A DNA stretch of 64,000 nucleotides. It comes from Bacteroidota bacterium. GTDB taxonomy: Bacteria; Bacteroidota; Bacteroidia; Cytophagales; Spirosomataceae. Position 1 is the stretch's first letter. Each line of letters begins with the position of its first letter. The notes under the pieces were generated by a model, which ran no database searches, was not told the DNA's origin, and worked only from the letters and a program-made list of their open reading frames with translations. Below, piece by piece: positions 44,081 through 53,077 of this stretch. The stretch is from assembly GCA_020161355.1 (NCBI GenBank), contig JAIUOF010000005.1, positions 1 through 64,000 of the forward strand. The letters are read 5' to 3'. Made by a program: the position numbers and the translations under genes.

Positions 44081-45424
44081 TTATATTCCCGTATAATTAA
44101 ACGGACTGATTTGCTTCAATTCAAATTTCACCTTATCTGAAATATCCAACGTTTCGATGAAATCTCTGATAGCTTTTTCGGTGATTTTCTCATTCTTACG
44201 GGTAAGGTCTTTCAGGGCCTCATAGGGTTTTGGATATCCTTCCCGACGTAAAACTGTCTGAATCGCTTCGGCAACTACCGCCCAGTTGTCGTCCAGATCT
44301 TGTTTGATGGCCGCCTCGTTGAGTTCGAGTTTTTCCAGTCCTTTCAATATTGATTTCAAGGAAATGATGGTGTGAGAAAGCGGTACACCAATATTTCTTA
44401 GTACAGTAGAATCAGTGAGGTCTCTTTGCAGCCTTGAAATGGGCAATTTGGCTGAAAAATGCTCAAAAAGGGCGTTGGCAATTCCCAGATTTCCTTCTGC
44501 ATTTTCAAAATCAATAGGATTTACCTTATGTGGCATAGCCGATGAACCGATTTCACCCGCTTTGATTTTTTGCTTAAAATAATTCATGGACACATACTGC
44601 CACACATCACGACAAAGGTCAATGAGTATGGTATTGATGCGTTTCAGATTATCAAAATAAGCTCCCAGATTGTCATAATGCTCGATTTGGGTCGTGGTTT
44701 GACTGCGGCTGAGGCCTAGCTTTTCATTTACAAAATCATTCCCGAAAGCTACCCAGTCATGCTCAGGATAAGCAATGTGATGGGCGTTGAAGTTACCTGT
44801 GGCTCCACCAAATTTGGCAGAATAAGGTACTGACGCCAACAATCCCACCTGATTAACCAATCGTTCCACAAATACATTAAGCTCTTTGCCCAATCGGGTA
44901 GGCGAAGCCGGCTGTCCATGGGTTTTGGCCAGCATCGGGATGTGATTCCACTCCGTAGCCAGATTTTTGATTTTTAACATCACTTCCATCAAGGCCGGGA
45001 GCACAATTTTCTCCTGAGCATCTTTGATGGAAAGCGGAATGGAAGTATTGTTGATGTCCTGGGAAGTAAGACCAAAATGTATAAACTCTGAAAACTGGCT
45101 TATTCCGAGACTCTCAAATTTATTCTTGATGAAATATTCTACCGCCTTTACGTCGTGATTGGTGGTTTTTTCAATTTCTTTGATTTCCAGGGCATCTTGC
45201 TCGGTAAATTCTCCATAGATTTTCTTCAGTGCAGGAAACAAAACCTTGTCAAAAGTGCTCAACTGTGGCAAAGGAAGCTCACAAAGTGCGATGAAGTACT
45301 CGATTTCGACCCTTACACGATATCTGATTAATCCAAACTCAGAGAAGTATTCGGCTAAATCACTGGTTTGGCGGCGGTAACGGCCATCAACCGGTGAAAT
45401 TGCGTTTAGAGAATTTAACGTCAT
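44081..45424 (-). CDS. purB: Adenylosuccinate lyase
   Basis: 447 residues from ATG 45424 (a TTG start at 45445 would add seven residues). Cleaves SAICAR and adenylosuccinate in purine synthesis. Core motifs TLNSLNAISPVDGRYRRQTS, AEYFSEFGLI, HFGLTSQDINNTS, KTHGQPASPTRLGKE and the SSAMPHKVNPIDFENAEGNL signature are present. Length and motifs are typical. Confidence 0.96.
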   Translation of the reverse strand: MTLNSLNAISPVDGRYRRQTSDLAEYFSEFGLIRYRVRVEIEYFIALCELPLPQLSTFDKVLFPALKKIYGEFTEQDALEIKEIEKTTNHDVKAVEYFIKNKFESLGISQFSEFIHFGLTSQDINNTSIPLSIKDAQEKIVLPALMEVMLKIKNLATEWNHIPMLAKTHGQPASPTRLGKELNVFVERLVNQVGLLASVPYSAKFGGATGNFNAHHIAYPEHDWVAFGNDFVNEKLGLSRSQTTTQIEHYDNLGAYFDNLKRINTILIDLCRDVWQYVSMNYFKQKIKAGEIGSSAMPHKVNPIDFENAEGNLGIANALFEHFSAKLPISRLQRDLTDSTVLRNIGVPLSHTIISLKSILKGLEKLELNEAAIKQDLDDNWAVVAEAIQTVLRREGYPKPYEALKDLTRKNEKITEKAIRDFIETLDISDKVKFELKQISPFNYTGI

Positions 45425-45488
45425 ATTTTGCTTATTAAAAGGCAAAATTACTAAATTGCTTCCAAAATCAACCTTAAAATATACTCAA

Positions 45489-46190
45489 ATGCTTGAACCT
45501 TCCCCATTCTTAGGCGAATTTATGGGCACACTCGTTATGATTTTGTTTGGTAGCGGAGTGGTAGCCAACGTTTTACTTTCAAAAACCAAAGGAAATAATT
45601 CCGGATTAATAGTGATTACCACCGGTTGGGCTATTGGTGTTACAATTGGAATTTTCGTAGCTCAGAAATTTGGTAGTGAGGCCGCTCATCTTAATTCGGC
45701 ATTGACTATCGCATTTGCCTTTAAGTCAGGTGACTGGAGCAATGTTTTACCATTTATTTTAGCTCAATTTTTGGGTGCTTTTTTGGGTTCAACCCTTACC
45801 TGGTTGTTTTATTATCCCCATTGGGAAGCTACAGAAGATAAAGCAGCAAAATTGGGTGTTTTTGCTACTTCTCCGGCTATCAAACATACACCTTCCAACT
45901 TCTTCGCAGAGTTTTTGGGCACTTTGATACTTTTTGTAGGTGTATCAAGCATTTACTCCTCTCAAGGCTCCGGTTTATCACCCTATTTGGTAGGTATGCT
46001 GGTGTTGGTTATTGGCAATGCCCTTGGCGGTACTACCGGCTACGCCATCAATCCCGCCCGTGACTTAGGCCCACGCATCGCCCATGCAATCTTACCCATT
46101 GCCGGTAAAGGCGACAGCAACTGGTCCTACGCTTGGATTCCTGTTGTGGGTCCTATTTTAGGTGCTTTGGTGGGGAGTTTGTTGTTTTGA
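45489..46190 (+). CDS. Aquaporin / glycerol facilitator family protein
   Basis: 233 residues from ATG 45489. Six membrane helices and the two half-repeats of the MIP family are recognisable. The first pore motif reads HLNSALT rather than HLNPAVT, while the second GYAINPARDLGPR is normal. The Arg after the second NPA (NPAR) is kept and GlpF-like glycine-rich segments are seen, so glycerol or another small neutral solute is likely. It is followed after 10 bases by a DUF1080 gene. Confidence 0.88.
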   Translation: MLEPSPFLGEFMGTLVMILFGSGVVANVLLSKTKGNNSGLIVITTGWAIGVTIGIFVAQKFGSEAAHLNSALTIAFAFKSGDWSNVLPFILAQFLGAFLGSTLTWLFYYPHWEATEDKAAKLGVFATSPAIKHTPSNFFAEFLGTLILFVGVSSIYSSQGSGLSPYLVGMLVLVIGNALGGTTGYAINPARDLGPRIAHAILPIAGKGDSNWSYAWIPVVGPILGALVGSLLF

Positions 46191-46200
46191 AGCATTAATT

Positions 46201-46785
46201 ATGAGAAGATTAATTTTTATTTTTTTGATTAGCTCTTTTTGTCATGTAGCTCAAGGACAAAAACTCAAAAAGATTTTCAACAACAAAAACCTGTATGGAT
46301 GGGTGGTGCCCAATCCTAATTACGATAACTGGACGGTCACAGACAAAATGCTTTTGGTAAAAAGCAGCGATGACCGCAAAGGAAGTATTCTTTGGACGCA
46401 AAAAACTTATAAAAACTTTATCGTTGAAGTTGAATATAAGGATGTGAGTGGGGTAGTGGATTCAGGAATTTTTTTGAGGGGTGAAAACGACCAGATACAG
46501 ATCGGGATTTCAGGATCGCTAAAAAGAGACCTTACCGCTTCACCCTATATTCCAGGTAAAAGATACCCTGTTGAGGCCAAAACCGAAGGCATTTTGAAAG
46601 TGGGTGACTGGAATACTTTAAAAGTCAAAGTCCTGGATAAAACCTATACTGTATGGTTAAACGGTAAAGAAGTGATGACCTATACCTCAGAAAACATACC
46701 CGCCTCAGGCCCCATCGGCATACAATTGCATCCGGGCAATGATATGAGTATTCAGTATAGATATATTAAACTGGCTGAAATATAG
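46201..46785 (+). CDS. Secreted DUF1080 domain protein
   Basis: 194 residues from ATG 46201, chosen for its signal peptide (MRRLIFIFLISSFCHVAQGQ). DUF1080 beta-sandwich segments: LYGWVVPNPNYDNWTVTDKM, VEVEYKDVSGVVDSGIFLRG, GDWNTLKVKVLDKTYTVWLN and PIGIQLHPGNDMSIQYRYIK. Probable glycan or 3-keto-disaccharide hydrolase-type protein. It follows the aquaporin by 10 bases, so the two are probably cotranscribed. Confidence 0.85.
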   Translation: MRRLIFIFLISSFCHVAQGQKLKKIFNNKNLYGWVVPNPNYDNWTVTDKMLLVKSSDDRKGSILWTQKTYKNFIVEVEYKDVSGVVDSGIFLRGENDQIQIGISGSLKRDLTASPYIPGKRYPVEAKTEGILKVGDWNTLKVKVLDKTYTVWLNGKEVMTYTSENIPASGPIGIQLHPGNDMSIQYRYIKLAEI

Positions 46786-46963
46786 AGGTTTATAATTTAG
46801 TTTTATCATAGAATTTGATTTTTTATAGATTTTGTTAATTCTTTGAATATCAAAAAATGATCCTGCAATAGGGCTATAAAAAAGCTCATCAAAAATTACT
46901 CCTGCACATAAGCGACCAAGAGTCCCTGGCGGAGACCTTGTGGGGGACGAAAAGAACTACAAT

Positions 46964-47037
46964 CGATTATAAAGCAATTATTTTTTATAATCGAAAAATT
47001 ACGCCATTTTTTTAGAGTATAATCGGAAAATTACGCC
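46964..47037. repeat. Inverted repeat plus tandem direct repeat
   Basis: An inverted repeat CGATTATAA (46964-46972) / TTATAATCG (46985-46993) overlaps a direct repeat TATAATCGAAAAATTACGCC (46986-47005) and TATAATCGGAAAATTACGCC (47018-47037; 19 of 20 bases, period 32). It lies in the 285-base gap before the HTH gene. Could be a regulator-binding array or a degraded gene end. Confidence 0.5.
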
Positions 47038-47070
47038 TTTTTATAAATTTATGTTTGAAGGATAGGCAAA

Positions 47071-47271
47071 TCAATCTGATTCCTCAAGAAAAAAAATCTC
47101 TTCCACCGGCTTTTGAAATAACCTGGCAATCTTCAATGCTAAAACTGTTGACGGCACATATTTCCCACTTTCCATGGCATTTATTGTCTGGCGACTTACA
47201 CCTATTTTATCAGCTAATTCGGATTGCGTAATATTCAATATTGCCCGCTCGATTTTAAGTTTGTTTTTCAT
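47071..47271 (-). CDS. Small XRE-type HTH regulator
   Basis: 66 residues. A Cro/C1-type helix-turn-helix is clear: NITQSELADKIGVSRQTINA ... KYVPSTVLALKIARLFQKPV. This compact YozG-like form is commonly encoded next to small membrane proteins. It abuts the upstream gene in the direction of transcription (the membrane protein's stop and this ATG are adjacent), so both are cotranscribed and the pair is probably functionally linked. Confidence 0.9.
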   Translation of the reverse strand: MKNKLKIERAILNITQSELADKIGVSRQTINAMESGKYVPSTVLALKIARLFQKPVEEIFFLEESD

Positions 47272-47739
47272 TTACTTATCCGAATAAACTAAAAAGTGAA
47301 ATCTAAAAATAAATATAATTAAGGGTGTGAAAATATTTAAAAAAGGCACAAACAAAAAAGTAAACCCATGAATCACTAAGGTGGCAATGAGTAATAGCCC
47401 ATAATTTACATAAAGTGCCCACTGAAGCGACTCTAACCTGATTTTCGAAATATATTCATCTTCTTTATGATGTTTTGAAAAAGCTATCAACAAAAGAGAA
47501 ACCGTTGTTCCAAGTAGAGCAAGATCATTGGTTAGGTTTAGAAAATTTGGAGGATTTTTGACCAAAATATCATTTGAGTTAATATTAAAATCAAAATGTA
47601 AAAAGTCCGGAACTTTAAGCGTCAAAAACTCAAATTGAAATTCATAAAATAAACAAAAGAAACTTAGAACCAAAAATGGAATTGCTAAAACTACTCCATA
47701 AATTTTCAAACGATGAGGAAACAAAAATCTGGCATCCAT
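47272..47739 (-). CDS. Multi-pass membrane protein, partner of the XRE regulator
   Basis: 155 residues, unrecognised. Four membrane segments can be read (about 13-31, 68-84, 106-122, 126-148). Its stop codon abuts the XRE ATG. Arrangement resembles the XRE-DUF2178-type pairs where the membrane protein may control the regulator. No catalytic motif seen. Confidence 0.7.
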   Translation of the reverse strand: MDARFLFPHRLKIYGVVLAIPFLVLSFFCLFYEFQFEFLTLKVPDFLHFDFNINSNDILVKNPPNFLNLTNDLALLGTTVSLLLIAFSKHHKEDEYISKIRLESLQWALYVNYGLLLIATLVIHGFTFLFVPFLNIFTPLIIFIFRFHFLVYSDK

Positions 47740-47880
47740 TGTTCTATAATTTTAAAGTAAAAAATATTTTACCAAATGTAAAGTATATTTTACATTTGGT
47801 CAAGAAATTTTTACAAAAAATTTAACAAAATAAAAAGACCATCCGAAGATGGCCTTTAAACTTAAACCTAAACTTCAAAC

Positions 47881-48381
47881 TCATTCCCCCATTTCGTCGG
47901 CACTGGGACCATAAGGGCCGGGCACCGGAATATTTAACAATCTTAAAAACACCTGAAGCTGTGCCCTATGGTGAGCATTTTGACCCATAGCATGCCTGAA
48001 GGTTTCCCAGCGTTCCAGCTCCAGAAATACTTGCTCACCCGAACAGAGCAACCATTTTTCCTGTAGGATATCATCTGTGGAGGCGTTGAGGGCATCAGTA
48101 GCCTGGGAAAGGCACTCATCAAAGCGGGCCACCAGTTCTTCGGCCGTATCAAATTTTTGAGGTTGCCAGCCGCCATCGGCAAAGTCCCATTTGGGATGCA
48201 AAAGTCCATTGGTAATCATATCCGGAATTTCGGCCAGGTGAGTAGCTAAAGTTCTGATATCCATACTTTTTGGGTGTGGTCGCCAGTCCATTTTGTCAGA
48301 AGGGATTATTTCCAGCATGCGACGGGTTTGTATGGCTTCCTGAGCCAATTCTTTCTTAAAAGCTTCAATAAATGTCATCAT
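47881..48381 (-). CDS. DinB-family protein
   Basis: 166 residues from ATG 48381 (an upstream ATG at 48438 is less likely). Four-helix bundle with metal-ligand histidines: H in DIRTLATHLAEIPDM and HAMGQNAHHRAQ. DinB superfamily proteins include metal-dependent thiol transferases; substrate unknown. A tandem repeat lies upstream. Confidence 0.85.
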   Translation of the reverse strand: MMTFIEAFKKELAQEAIQTRRMLEIIPSDKMDWRPHPKSMDIRTLATHLAEIPDMITNGLLHPKWDFADGGWQPQKFDTAEELVARFDECLSQATDALNASTDDILQEKWLLCSGEQVFLELERWETFRHAMGQNAHHRAQLQVFLRLLNIPVPGPYGPSADEMGE

Positions 48382-48437
48382 AGTTTTATAATTTGATTTG
48401 TAAAAAATTCTTTTTTTAATCGTAAAATCCTCAATCA

Positions 48438-48493
48438 AATCAATCGTAAATCGGCAATCGAATCAATCGTAAATCGAATCAATCGTTAAATCG
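48438..48493. repeat. Tandem AATCAATCGTAAATCG repeats
   Basis: Three units, AATCAATCGTAAATCG (48438-48453, 48461-48476, 48477-48493 with one extra T), and similar fragments on either side. The last unit includes the stop codon and the last codons (RLTI) of the GyrI-like gene at 48486. Intergenic repeats of this type expand by slippage. Confidence 0.7.
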
Positions 48494-49115
48494 TCAATCG
48501 CTTGACTGGTTCTCTCAGAATGGTTTTCAACTTATCAGGTGCCGTTTTCCTGAAATCTGAAAGGTAGATTTCATGATGCAGGCCATTTTTGCCCAGATTT
48601 TCTGATTGACAGAAATCACGGATAAGTTTTAAGCTTTCAGGTTCTGTTGCAAATGGCCCGATGTGCATCATTTGTACGCATAAGCCTTCAGTAATGGTCA
48701 CAAATTCAACGGCTTTGACCCTTTCAATCCCTTTCTTCTGGCTAATCCATTCTTTGTATTTTTCTACGGTATTTTTTTCTACAAAATCGGGCATCATAAT
48801 CATCAATTTATACTCCCATTCAGAGCGGGGAACTACCACAGAGGAGTTTTCAATGCTTAGTCCGGCATATTTGGTTTCATCAAAAAACCAAAGGCCCTCC
48901 AATTTGGAAACCACAAAATCGCGGGGTTTATAGGCAGGTTTCAATCCATAAGCCAAACTATACAGTGCCTGAATATCAGCAGCAAAACTTTCTGAAGAAG
49001 GGTCGCCTTTGCCGCAGATTTGAAGGTAATTGTGAGAGCCGATTTCAACAATAGCAGGTTTGGTATCTGCCTTGAAGTAATCTTTGTGTTTTTTGGTAAG
49101 ATCTATCTTTTCCAT
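48486..49115 (-). CDS. GyrI-like small-molecule-binding domain protein
   Basis: 209 residues. KDYFKADTKPAIVEIGSHNY, SLAYGLKPAYKPRDFVVSKL and GLCVQMMHIGPFATEP are typical of GyrI-like domains, SRPBCC-related folds that bind drugs or ligands. The last codons lie inside the AATCAATCG repeat. It is not fused to an AraC domain. Function unknown. Confidence 0.85.
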   Translation of the reverse strand: MEKIDLTKKHKDYFKADTKPAIVEIGSHNYLQICGKGDPSSESFAADIQALYSLAYGLKPAYKPRDFVVSKLEGLWFFDETKYAGLSIENSSVVVPRSEWEYKLMIMMPDFVEKNTVEKYKEWISQKKGIERVKAVEFVTITEGLCVQMMHIGPFATEPESLKLIRDFCQSENLGKNGLHHEIYLSDFRKTAPDKLKTILREPVKRLTI

Positions 49116-49182
49116 ACTTCTGATTTTTTATCAAAAGTATAATGGTCGAATGTCAACAGTATGTCAGCAGGCTTGTGTTTTT

Positions 49183-49668
49183 TTACAAATCATACATCCT
49201 TTTTCCTTCCAAAAGCCGGTCGATAGTTTTATTTATTCTGTTGACTTTGGTTTCGTCATTTTTGGCTTCAGCAATCCAATCCACATAATACCGCTGATTG
49301 GATTCGGTCATAGATAAAAAGAATTTTTTAGCCTCAGGAAAATGCTCCAGACATTCCATGATTTCGTCGGGCACTATATAGCTGCTTAGATCGTACTCCA
49401 ATCGTGCAAACACTTTATCACCCTCGCCTTTATTGAGTTTTTTTCTGAGGTCGGCTTTAAGGGGAAGCATCGATAATCCCTGCCCCATTGGTGCTATTTT
49501 ATATCCTTCGATGGCCTCTCCGTCTATATTTCCCCTGATTTTTGTCCAACCTCCTTTCGAATATTCTTTTTTCAGATTCACCTCCAATTTTATGTAAGTC
49601 CAGCCCCCTTTGCCAGGAAACTTTTCTATCAGGTATTCTTTTTCTGTTATGATCAGATTTTCAGCCAT
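49183..49668 (-). CDS. YdeI/OmpD-associated and DUF1905-type protein
   Basis: 161 residues. N-terminal DUF1905 beta-barrel (LIEKFPGKGGWTYIKLEV, IRGNIDGEAIEGYKIAPMG, ARLEYDLSSYIVPDEI) and a C-terminal YdeI helical part (FLSMTESNQRYYVDWIAEAK). Function unknown; resistance to bacteriocins has been proposed for the family. It overlaps the WYL regulator gene by 8 bases, so both are cotranscribed. Confidence 0.85.
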   Translation of the reverse strand: MAENLIITEKEYLIEKFPGKGGWTYIKLEVNLKKEYSKGGWTKIRGNIDGEAIEGYKIAPMGQGLSMLPLKADLRKKLNKGEGDKVFARLEYDLSSYIVPDEIMECLEHFPEAKKFFLSMTESNQRYYVDWIAEAKNDETKVNRINKTIDRLLEGKRMYDL

Positions 49669-50611
49669 TTAATCTTATTTTTACCTTTTCCACATTCATT
49701 TTTACCAATTCTTTTAATTCTACGGGCTCAATTATATCGGCTACAGCTCCCAGATACATAAACCACACCGCAAAACCACTCAGATTGCCACTCAGGAAAA
49801 TCATTTCAATCTGATCACCCAAATCTTTCTGTGAAACAAAACCCATATAATAATGTTGATCTCCCAAGTATCTGAAATGTTGACGGTCAAACCTGATGAC
49901 AACTTTGGTCAGATTTTTTTCAGTGGTGGTATTTTCAATAAAGGTTTGCAAAGCGGGGTGCTTTTGCTGAAACCGCTCCTTCAACACTTCACTTTTAATT
50001 ATTCTGTCCAACCTGAAATTCCGGTAATCGCTTCTCAACTGACAAAATGCCACCAGATACCAATAGTTGCCCTGCGTATATATGCCTACGGGCTCGATAG
50101 TTCGGATATTTACCTGCAAAAATGCATTGGTCATGTACTCTATTTTGATGAGATTCTTATTCAAAACGGCATCGAGGATGGTTTTCAACTGGATGTTTTC
50201 AGGAACTGAATCGGGCAAATATTGATTTTTTACAATTCCGATATGTTCGCTCACATCGTTGGCTTTTTCCTGTATTTCCGAGCCTAACACTGCTTTTATT
50301 TTAAAAAGCCCTGACTGGTAATTTCTGGTGGTTTCAGTGTCAGTCATTTTGGAAACCAGTTTTTCGGCAGTCACAAATGCCATGGCTTCATGTTCAGTAA
50401 AATGCACCGGCGGTAGTCTGTATTCTTTCATGAGCCAATATCCAATACCTGCTTCTGACATAATCGGGATACCGGCCATCTCAAGTGATCTGATGTCACG
50501 GTAAACGGTCCTGAGACTGATTTCAAATCGGTCGGCGATTTCCTGGGCTTTTACGATTCTTTTGGATTGCAGCTGGATCAAAATAGCTGATAGTCGGTCG
50601 AGTCGGTTCAT
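49661..50611 (-). CDS. WYL-domain transcriptional regulator (YafY-type)
   Basis: 316 residues. HTH_11 N-terminus (MNRLDRLSAILIQLQSKRIV, FEISLRTVYRDIRSLEMAGI), a WYL domain (about 140-220, with TQGNYWYLVAFCQLRSDYRN) and a WCX C-terminal extension. WYL proteins sense small nucleic acid-like or nucleotide ligands. It is cotranscribed with the YdeI-like gene. Target genes unknown. Confidence 0.9.
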   Translation of the reverse strand: MNRLDRLSAILIQLQSKRIVKAQEIADRFEISLRTVYRDIRSLEMAGIPIMSEAGIGYWLMKEYRLPPVHFTEHEAMAFVTAEKLVSKMTDTETTRNYQSGLFKIKAVLGSEIQEKANDVSEHIGIVKNQYLPDSVPENIQLKTILDAVLNKNLIKIEYMTNAFLQVNIRTIEPVGIYTQGNYWYLVAFCQLRSDYRNFRLDRIIKSEVLKERFQQKHPALQTFIENTTTEKNLTKVVIRFDRQHFRYLGDQHYYMGFVSQKDLGDQIEMIFLSGNLSGFAVWFMYLGAVADIIEPVELKELVKMNVEKVKIRLNG

Positions 50612-50740
50612 TTTTATTTTTTACAAATTCAAAATTATTCCAAATAAGGGGCATTTTTGTTAATTTTTTTGCCAAATATTTTAGAATTAATGAATTATAG
50701 AAATTGAAGAAATTTTTTTTTGAAAAAATTCAGAAAAAGT

Positions 50741-50771
50741 TTTGGAAAAACAAATCATAAATGTAATTTTG
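50741..50771 (+). promoter_or_regulatory. Promoter of xylA
   Basis: TTTG (50741-50744), 19 bases, TAATTTTG (50764-50771): an exact match to the Bacteroidota consensus. The -7 element ends 50 bases before the xylA ATG at 50822. Confidence 0.75.
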
Positions 50772-50821
50772 ACACTTAATAAAGTTTTTTAATATTTTAA
50801 CTTGAAATAATAATATAGATT

Positions 50822-52162
50822 ATGTCTAGTCTTAAAGTTACCCTGGGTGAGAAAGAGTACTTCCCTTTTATAAAAGAAGCGATCAAATTTGAGGGTAAAG
50901 AATCAGATAATCCTTTCGCATTTAAATATTATGACGCAAACAGAGTGGTTGCCGGCAAAACTATGGCTGAACACATGAGATTTGCGATTTCTTACTGGCA
51001 TACTTTCTGTGGAACTGGCGGTGACCCGTTTGGTCCCGGCACTAAAGTATTTCCATGGGATAAAAATGCCAACGCTCTTCAGGCCGCACATGATAAAATG
51101 GATGCCGCATTTGAGTTTTTTACCAAACTGGGTGCAAAATTCTGGTGTTTTCATGATGTAGATATGTCGCCGGAAGGAAGCTCAATTGCCGAATATGAAT
51201 CAAACCTGGCCAAAATGGTGGAATACGCCCAGGCCAAACAAAAAGCCTCAGGAGCTCAGCTGCTTTGGGGTACAGCAAACCTATTTTCAAACCCTCGTTA
51301 CATGAACGGGGCCTCTACTAATCCTAACTTTGACGTTGTTGCTCATGCCGGTCTTCAGGTTAAAAATTGTATCGATGCTACAATAGCCTTAGGTGGCGAA
51401 GGTTATACCTTCTGGGGAGGTAGAGAAGGTTATATGTCTCTTTTGAATACCAAAACCAAAAAAGAATTGGATCACCTCGGACAGTTTTTGAGAACAGCCT
51501 CTGAGTATGGTCGCAAACAAGGCTTCAAAGGCACTTATTATATTGAGCCTAAGCCGGCCGAGCCTTCAAAACATCAGTATGATTTTGATGCTCAGACAGT
51601 TATAGGATTCCTTAGAGCCCAGGGCTTAGACAAGGATTTCGGTCTGAATATCGAAGTTAACCACGCTACATTGGCGGGTCATACATTTGCTCACGAACTG
51701 CAAATGGCTGCCGATGCCGGTATGCTTTCATCAATTGATGCCAACCGTGGTGATTACCAAAACGGATGGGACACTGACCAGTTTCCGGTTGATGTTTATG
51801 AATTGACCGAGGCCATGTTGGTGATTTTGGAAGCTGGTGGTTTCAAAACTGGGGGTATCAACTTTGATGCTAAAACCCGTCGTAATTCAACAGATTTGGA
51901 AGACATATTCATCGCACATATTGGTGGTATGGATGTATTTGCAAGAGCCCTTTTGGCAGCCGATGCAATTTTGACCAAATCAAAATATACCCAGCTTCGT
52001 GACGAGCGTTATGCTTCTTTTAATACAGGTAATGGGGCTAAGTTTGAAAAAGGTGAATTGAGCCTTGAAGATCTTGCCAAAATTGCTAAAGAAGTTGGTG
52101 AACCCGCCCAAATCAGCGGCAAACAGGAGCTGTTTGAAATGATTATCAACCAGTATATTTAA
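50822..52162 (+). CDS. xylA: Xylose isomerase
   Basis: 446 residues, class II enzyme, D-xylose to D-xylulose. Motifs [34 protein letters not shown] with the catalytic His, [27 protein letters not shown] and [15 protein letters not shown] are typical of the family, including metal ligands. It is encoded alone with its own promoter; no xylulokinase gene is nearby. Confidence 0.97.
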   Translation: MSSLKVTLGEKEYFPFIKEAIKFEGKESDNPFAFKYYDANRVVAGKTMAEHMRFAISYWHTFCGTGGDPFGPGTKVFPWDKNANALQAAHDKMDAAFEFFTKLGAKFWCFHDVDMSPEGSSIAEYESNLAKMVEYAQAKQKASGAQLLWGTANLFSNPRYMNGASTNPNFDVVAHAGLQVKNCIDATIALGGEGYTFWGGREGYMSLLNTKTKKELDHLGQFLRTASEYGRKQGFKGTYYIEPKPAEPSKHQYDFDAQTVIGFLRAQGLDKDFGLNIEVNHATLAGHTFAHELQMAADAGMLSSIDANRGDYQNGWDTDQFPVDVYELTEAMLVILEAGGFKTGGINFDAKTRRNSTDLEDIFIAHIGGMDVFARALLAADAILTKSKYTQLRDERYASFNTGNGAKFEKGELSLEDLAKIAKEVGEPAQISGKQELFEMIINQYI

Positions 52163-52276
52163 TTCGAGAACATATTTGAGGTTATTGGAGAAACCGGAGT
52201 AGGGTAACCTCCCGGTTTTGTCAACGAAGAATTCTTTATTTGTTTTTAATTAATTATTTATTCGACCAGAAAAGTT

Positions 52277-52308
52277 AAAAAGCTCTTCGGATTTTCCGGG
52301 GAGCTTTT
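52277..52308 (+). terminator. Terminator after xylA
   Basis: AAAAGCTC (52277-52284) and GAGCTTTT (52301-52308), with an inner CGGA/TCCG pairing, followed by TTCG. A second weaker hairpin AACCGG / CCGGTT lies at 52192-52217, directly after the stop. Confidence 0.75.
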
Positions 52309-52343
52309 TCGTTGTTAGTAAATGTTAAGGATATTTTTTAGTT

Positions 52344-52667
52344 TTGGGAAAAGAAATTTTCAATTTGAAAAAAGGGCTTTTTATAACTTCTATTTTCCTG
52401 ATGAGTTGCGACTGCTTCCAGAGTGCGTCCGGAACTGTAGTTGATGCCGCCAGCGGTTTGCCTCTTTCAGGCGTTAAAGTTAAAAATATAGCAGCCTACG
52501 ACACGGAAGATTTAACCGATCAAAACGGATATTTTGAAAAGTCAGAAATAGGGCCGGCCTCTGATTGTCCGGAATTGATATTGAGATTTGAAAAGGAAGG
52601 GTACGTTACAGACACCATAAATCCAGGAACGGGAAATGGAAAAGTAATAAAGCTGAAGAAGCAGTAA
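52344..52667 (+). CDS. Lipoprotein with carboxypeptidase-like regulatory domain
   Basis: 107 residues starting with TTG 52344. Lipobox LMSC near residue 22; the rest is a single CarboxypepD_reg beta-sandwich (ASGTVVDAASGLPLSGVKVK, TDQNGYFEKSEIG, ELILRFEKEGYVTDTINPG). Predicted lipid-anchored periplasmic/outer-membrane protein. Role unknown. Confidence 0.75.
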   Translation: MGKEIFNLKKGLFITSIFLMSCDCFQSASGTVVDAASGLPLSGVKVKNIAAYDTEDLTDQNGYFEKSEIGPASDCPELILRFEKEGYVTDTINPGTGNGKVIKLKKQ

Positions 52668-52677
52668 ATTTTGACTA

Positions 52678-53061
52678 ATGATAACCAAGCCCTATGCCCT
52701 CACCCATGAGGAATTTTTTCTTCGTGCTCCTCAAATTGCCCACAAAAATATGCGTGTTTTACAGGCAATTATCAAGGAGGTGATTCCCGAAGCCGAGGAA
52801 GTAATTAGTTATGGGATACCTACTTATAGATATTTTGGGGTACTTTGTGCCATTGGATACACCAAAAATCACGTTGCGTTTTACACTATGAATGATTCAG
52901 GTTTTTTGGAATTCAGGAGTGAAATGGAAGGGCTGGATTTTGCAAAAAATACAATCAGGTTTAGATTTGATGATGAAATTCCTGAAATCTTGATTAAGAA
53001 AATATTAGTTGCCCGGATAGTAGAAAACCAGAAAAACACAACTAAAAAGAAAATGAAATAA
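52678..53061 (+). CDS. DUF1801 / YdhG-type protein
   Basis: 127 residues. EVIPEAEEVISYGIPTYRYF, AIGYTKNHVAFYTM and KNTIRFRFDDEIPEILIKKI are characteristic of DUF1801 (iron-chaperone YdhG/frataxin-like group). It is followed after 16 bases by recQ, presumably on one transcript. Confidence 0.85.
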   Translation: MITKPYALTHEEFFLRAPQIAHKNMRVLQAIIKEVIPEAEEVISYGIPTYRYFGVLCAIGYTKNHVAFYTMNDSGFLEFRSEMEGLDFAKNTIRFRFDDEIPEILIKKILVARIVENQKNTTKKKMK

Positions 53062-53077
53062 TTGTTTTTTTGAAATC

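Noticed and set aside
48438..48493. Possible CRISPR array in the AATCAATCGTAAATCG repeats
   Set aside because: Units are directly adjacent or separated by about 7 bases, with no spacers of constant length, and no cas genes are present.
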